NCBI GenBank assembly: GCA_964509205.1
Contig: CAZDVW010000039.1
Location: 1 to 6,185 of the forward strand
Direction: 5' to 3'
DNA from: Duodenibacillus sp964509205
GTDB lineage: Bacteria > Pseudomonadota > Gammaproteobacteria > Burkholderiales > Burkholderiaceae_F
Length of the DNA stretch: 6,185 nucleotides
In this document: positions 6,100 to 6,185 of the stretch, one piece after another
Layout of the letters: the number at the start of each line of letters is the position of its first letter
Position numbering within the stretch: the stretch's first letter is position 1
Made by a program: the position numbers and the translations under genes
The notes under the pieces: generated by a model
Seen by the model: only the letters and a program-made list of their open reading frames with translations
What the model was told of the DNA's origin: nothing
Database searches by the model: none

Positions 6100-6185
6100 A
6101 GCCTGGCAGTGACCTACTTTCACTGGAAAAACAACCAACTATCATCGGCCCAAAGGCTTTTCACTGTCCTGTTCGGAATGGGAAG
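6100..6185 (-). rRNA. rrf: 5S ribosomal RNA, 3' portion (5' end beyond the window)
   Basis: Read on the minus strand from the window edge, this matches the conserved 5S core: CCATTCCGAACAGGACAGTG (loop C region), then GCCGATGATAG, then GTGAAAGTAGGTCA, and a terminal CTGCCAGGC that would pair with the missing 5' end TGCCTGG. The pattern CCGAACAGGA...GCCGATGATAGT...GTGAAAGTAGGT is typical of betaproteobacterial 5S rRNA. About 86 of roughly 115 nucleotides are present. The gene would normally follow 16S and 23S rRNA, which should lie to the right of the window. The exact 3' end is uncertain by one or two bases. Confidence 0.93.

Noticed and set aside
1..6185. Search for a new system: mobile elements, CRISPR, phage genes, defence or toxin genes, large repeats
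   Set aside because: Every sizeable gene belongs to a known housekeeping or regulator family, and no repeat arrays, terminal inverted repeats or unknown gene clusters are visible.

Overview
The window looks like ordinary chromosomal DNA of a low-GC betaproteobacterium, probably in the Burkholderiales. Three things point there. The 5S rRNA fragment at the right end resembles betaproteobacterial 5S. The block PBP1A - cyaY - lptM - lysA is an order I associate with that class. A SlmA-type nucleoid occlusion factor is also present. The AT-leaning composition would suit a host-associated family such as the Sutterellaceae, but that placement is a guess.

Layout, left to right: (1) 38-850, minus strand, a LysR-type regulator that looks about 30 residues short at its C-terminus. 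(2) 851-1209, a divergent intergenic region with a consensus -10 box for the regulator and a perfect 13-bp T-N11-A palindrome near the next gene. (3) 1210-3561, plus strand, bifunctional penicillin-binding protein 1A (mrcA/ponA). (4) 3549-3875, minus strand, frataxin-like CyaY, overlapping the end of mrcA by 13 bp tail to tail. (5) 3916-4050, plus strand, a 44-residue lipoprotein of the LptM type. (6) 4068-5345, plus strand, diaminopimelate decarboxylase LysA, probably co-transcribed with lptM. (7) 5342-5965, minus strand, SlmA, whose stop codon shares a CTAG with the stop codon of lysA. (8) 5966-6056, a short spacer with a 28-nt pure purine run. (9) 6057-6086, an intrinsic terminator, and 6100-6185, the 3' part of a 5S rRNA on the minus strand, which is the end of an rRNA operon entering from the right.

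Functionally this is a cell-envelope and housekeeping cluster. LysA consumes meso-diaminopimelate, the cross-linking residue of the peptidoglycan that PBP1A polymerises and cross-links, and makes lysine from it. LptM assists assembly of the LPS translocon in the outer membrane. SlmA keeps the division ring off the nucleoid. CyaY serves iron-sulphur cluster and iron homeostasis. I see no mobile element, CRISPR array, toxin-antitoxin pair, defence locus or other candidate for a new system. The points worth a second look are small: the palindrome between the LysR gene and mrcA, the short LysR C-terminus, the overlapping convergent gene ends, and the purine tract between the rRNA terminator and slmA.
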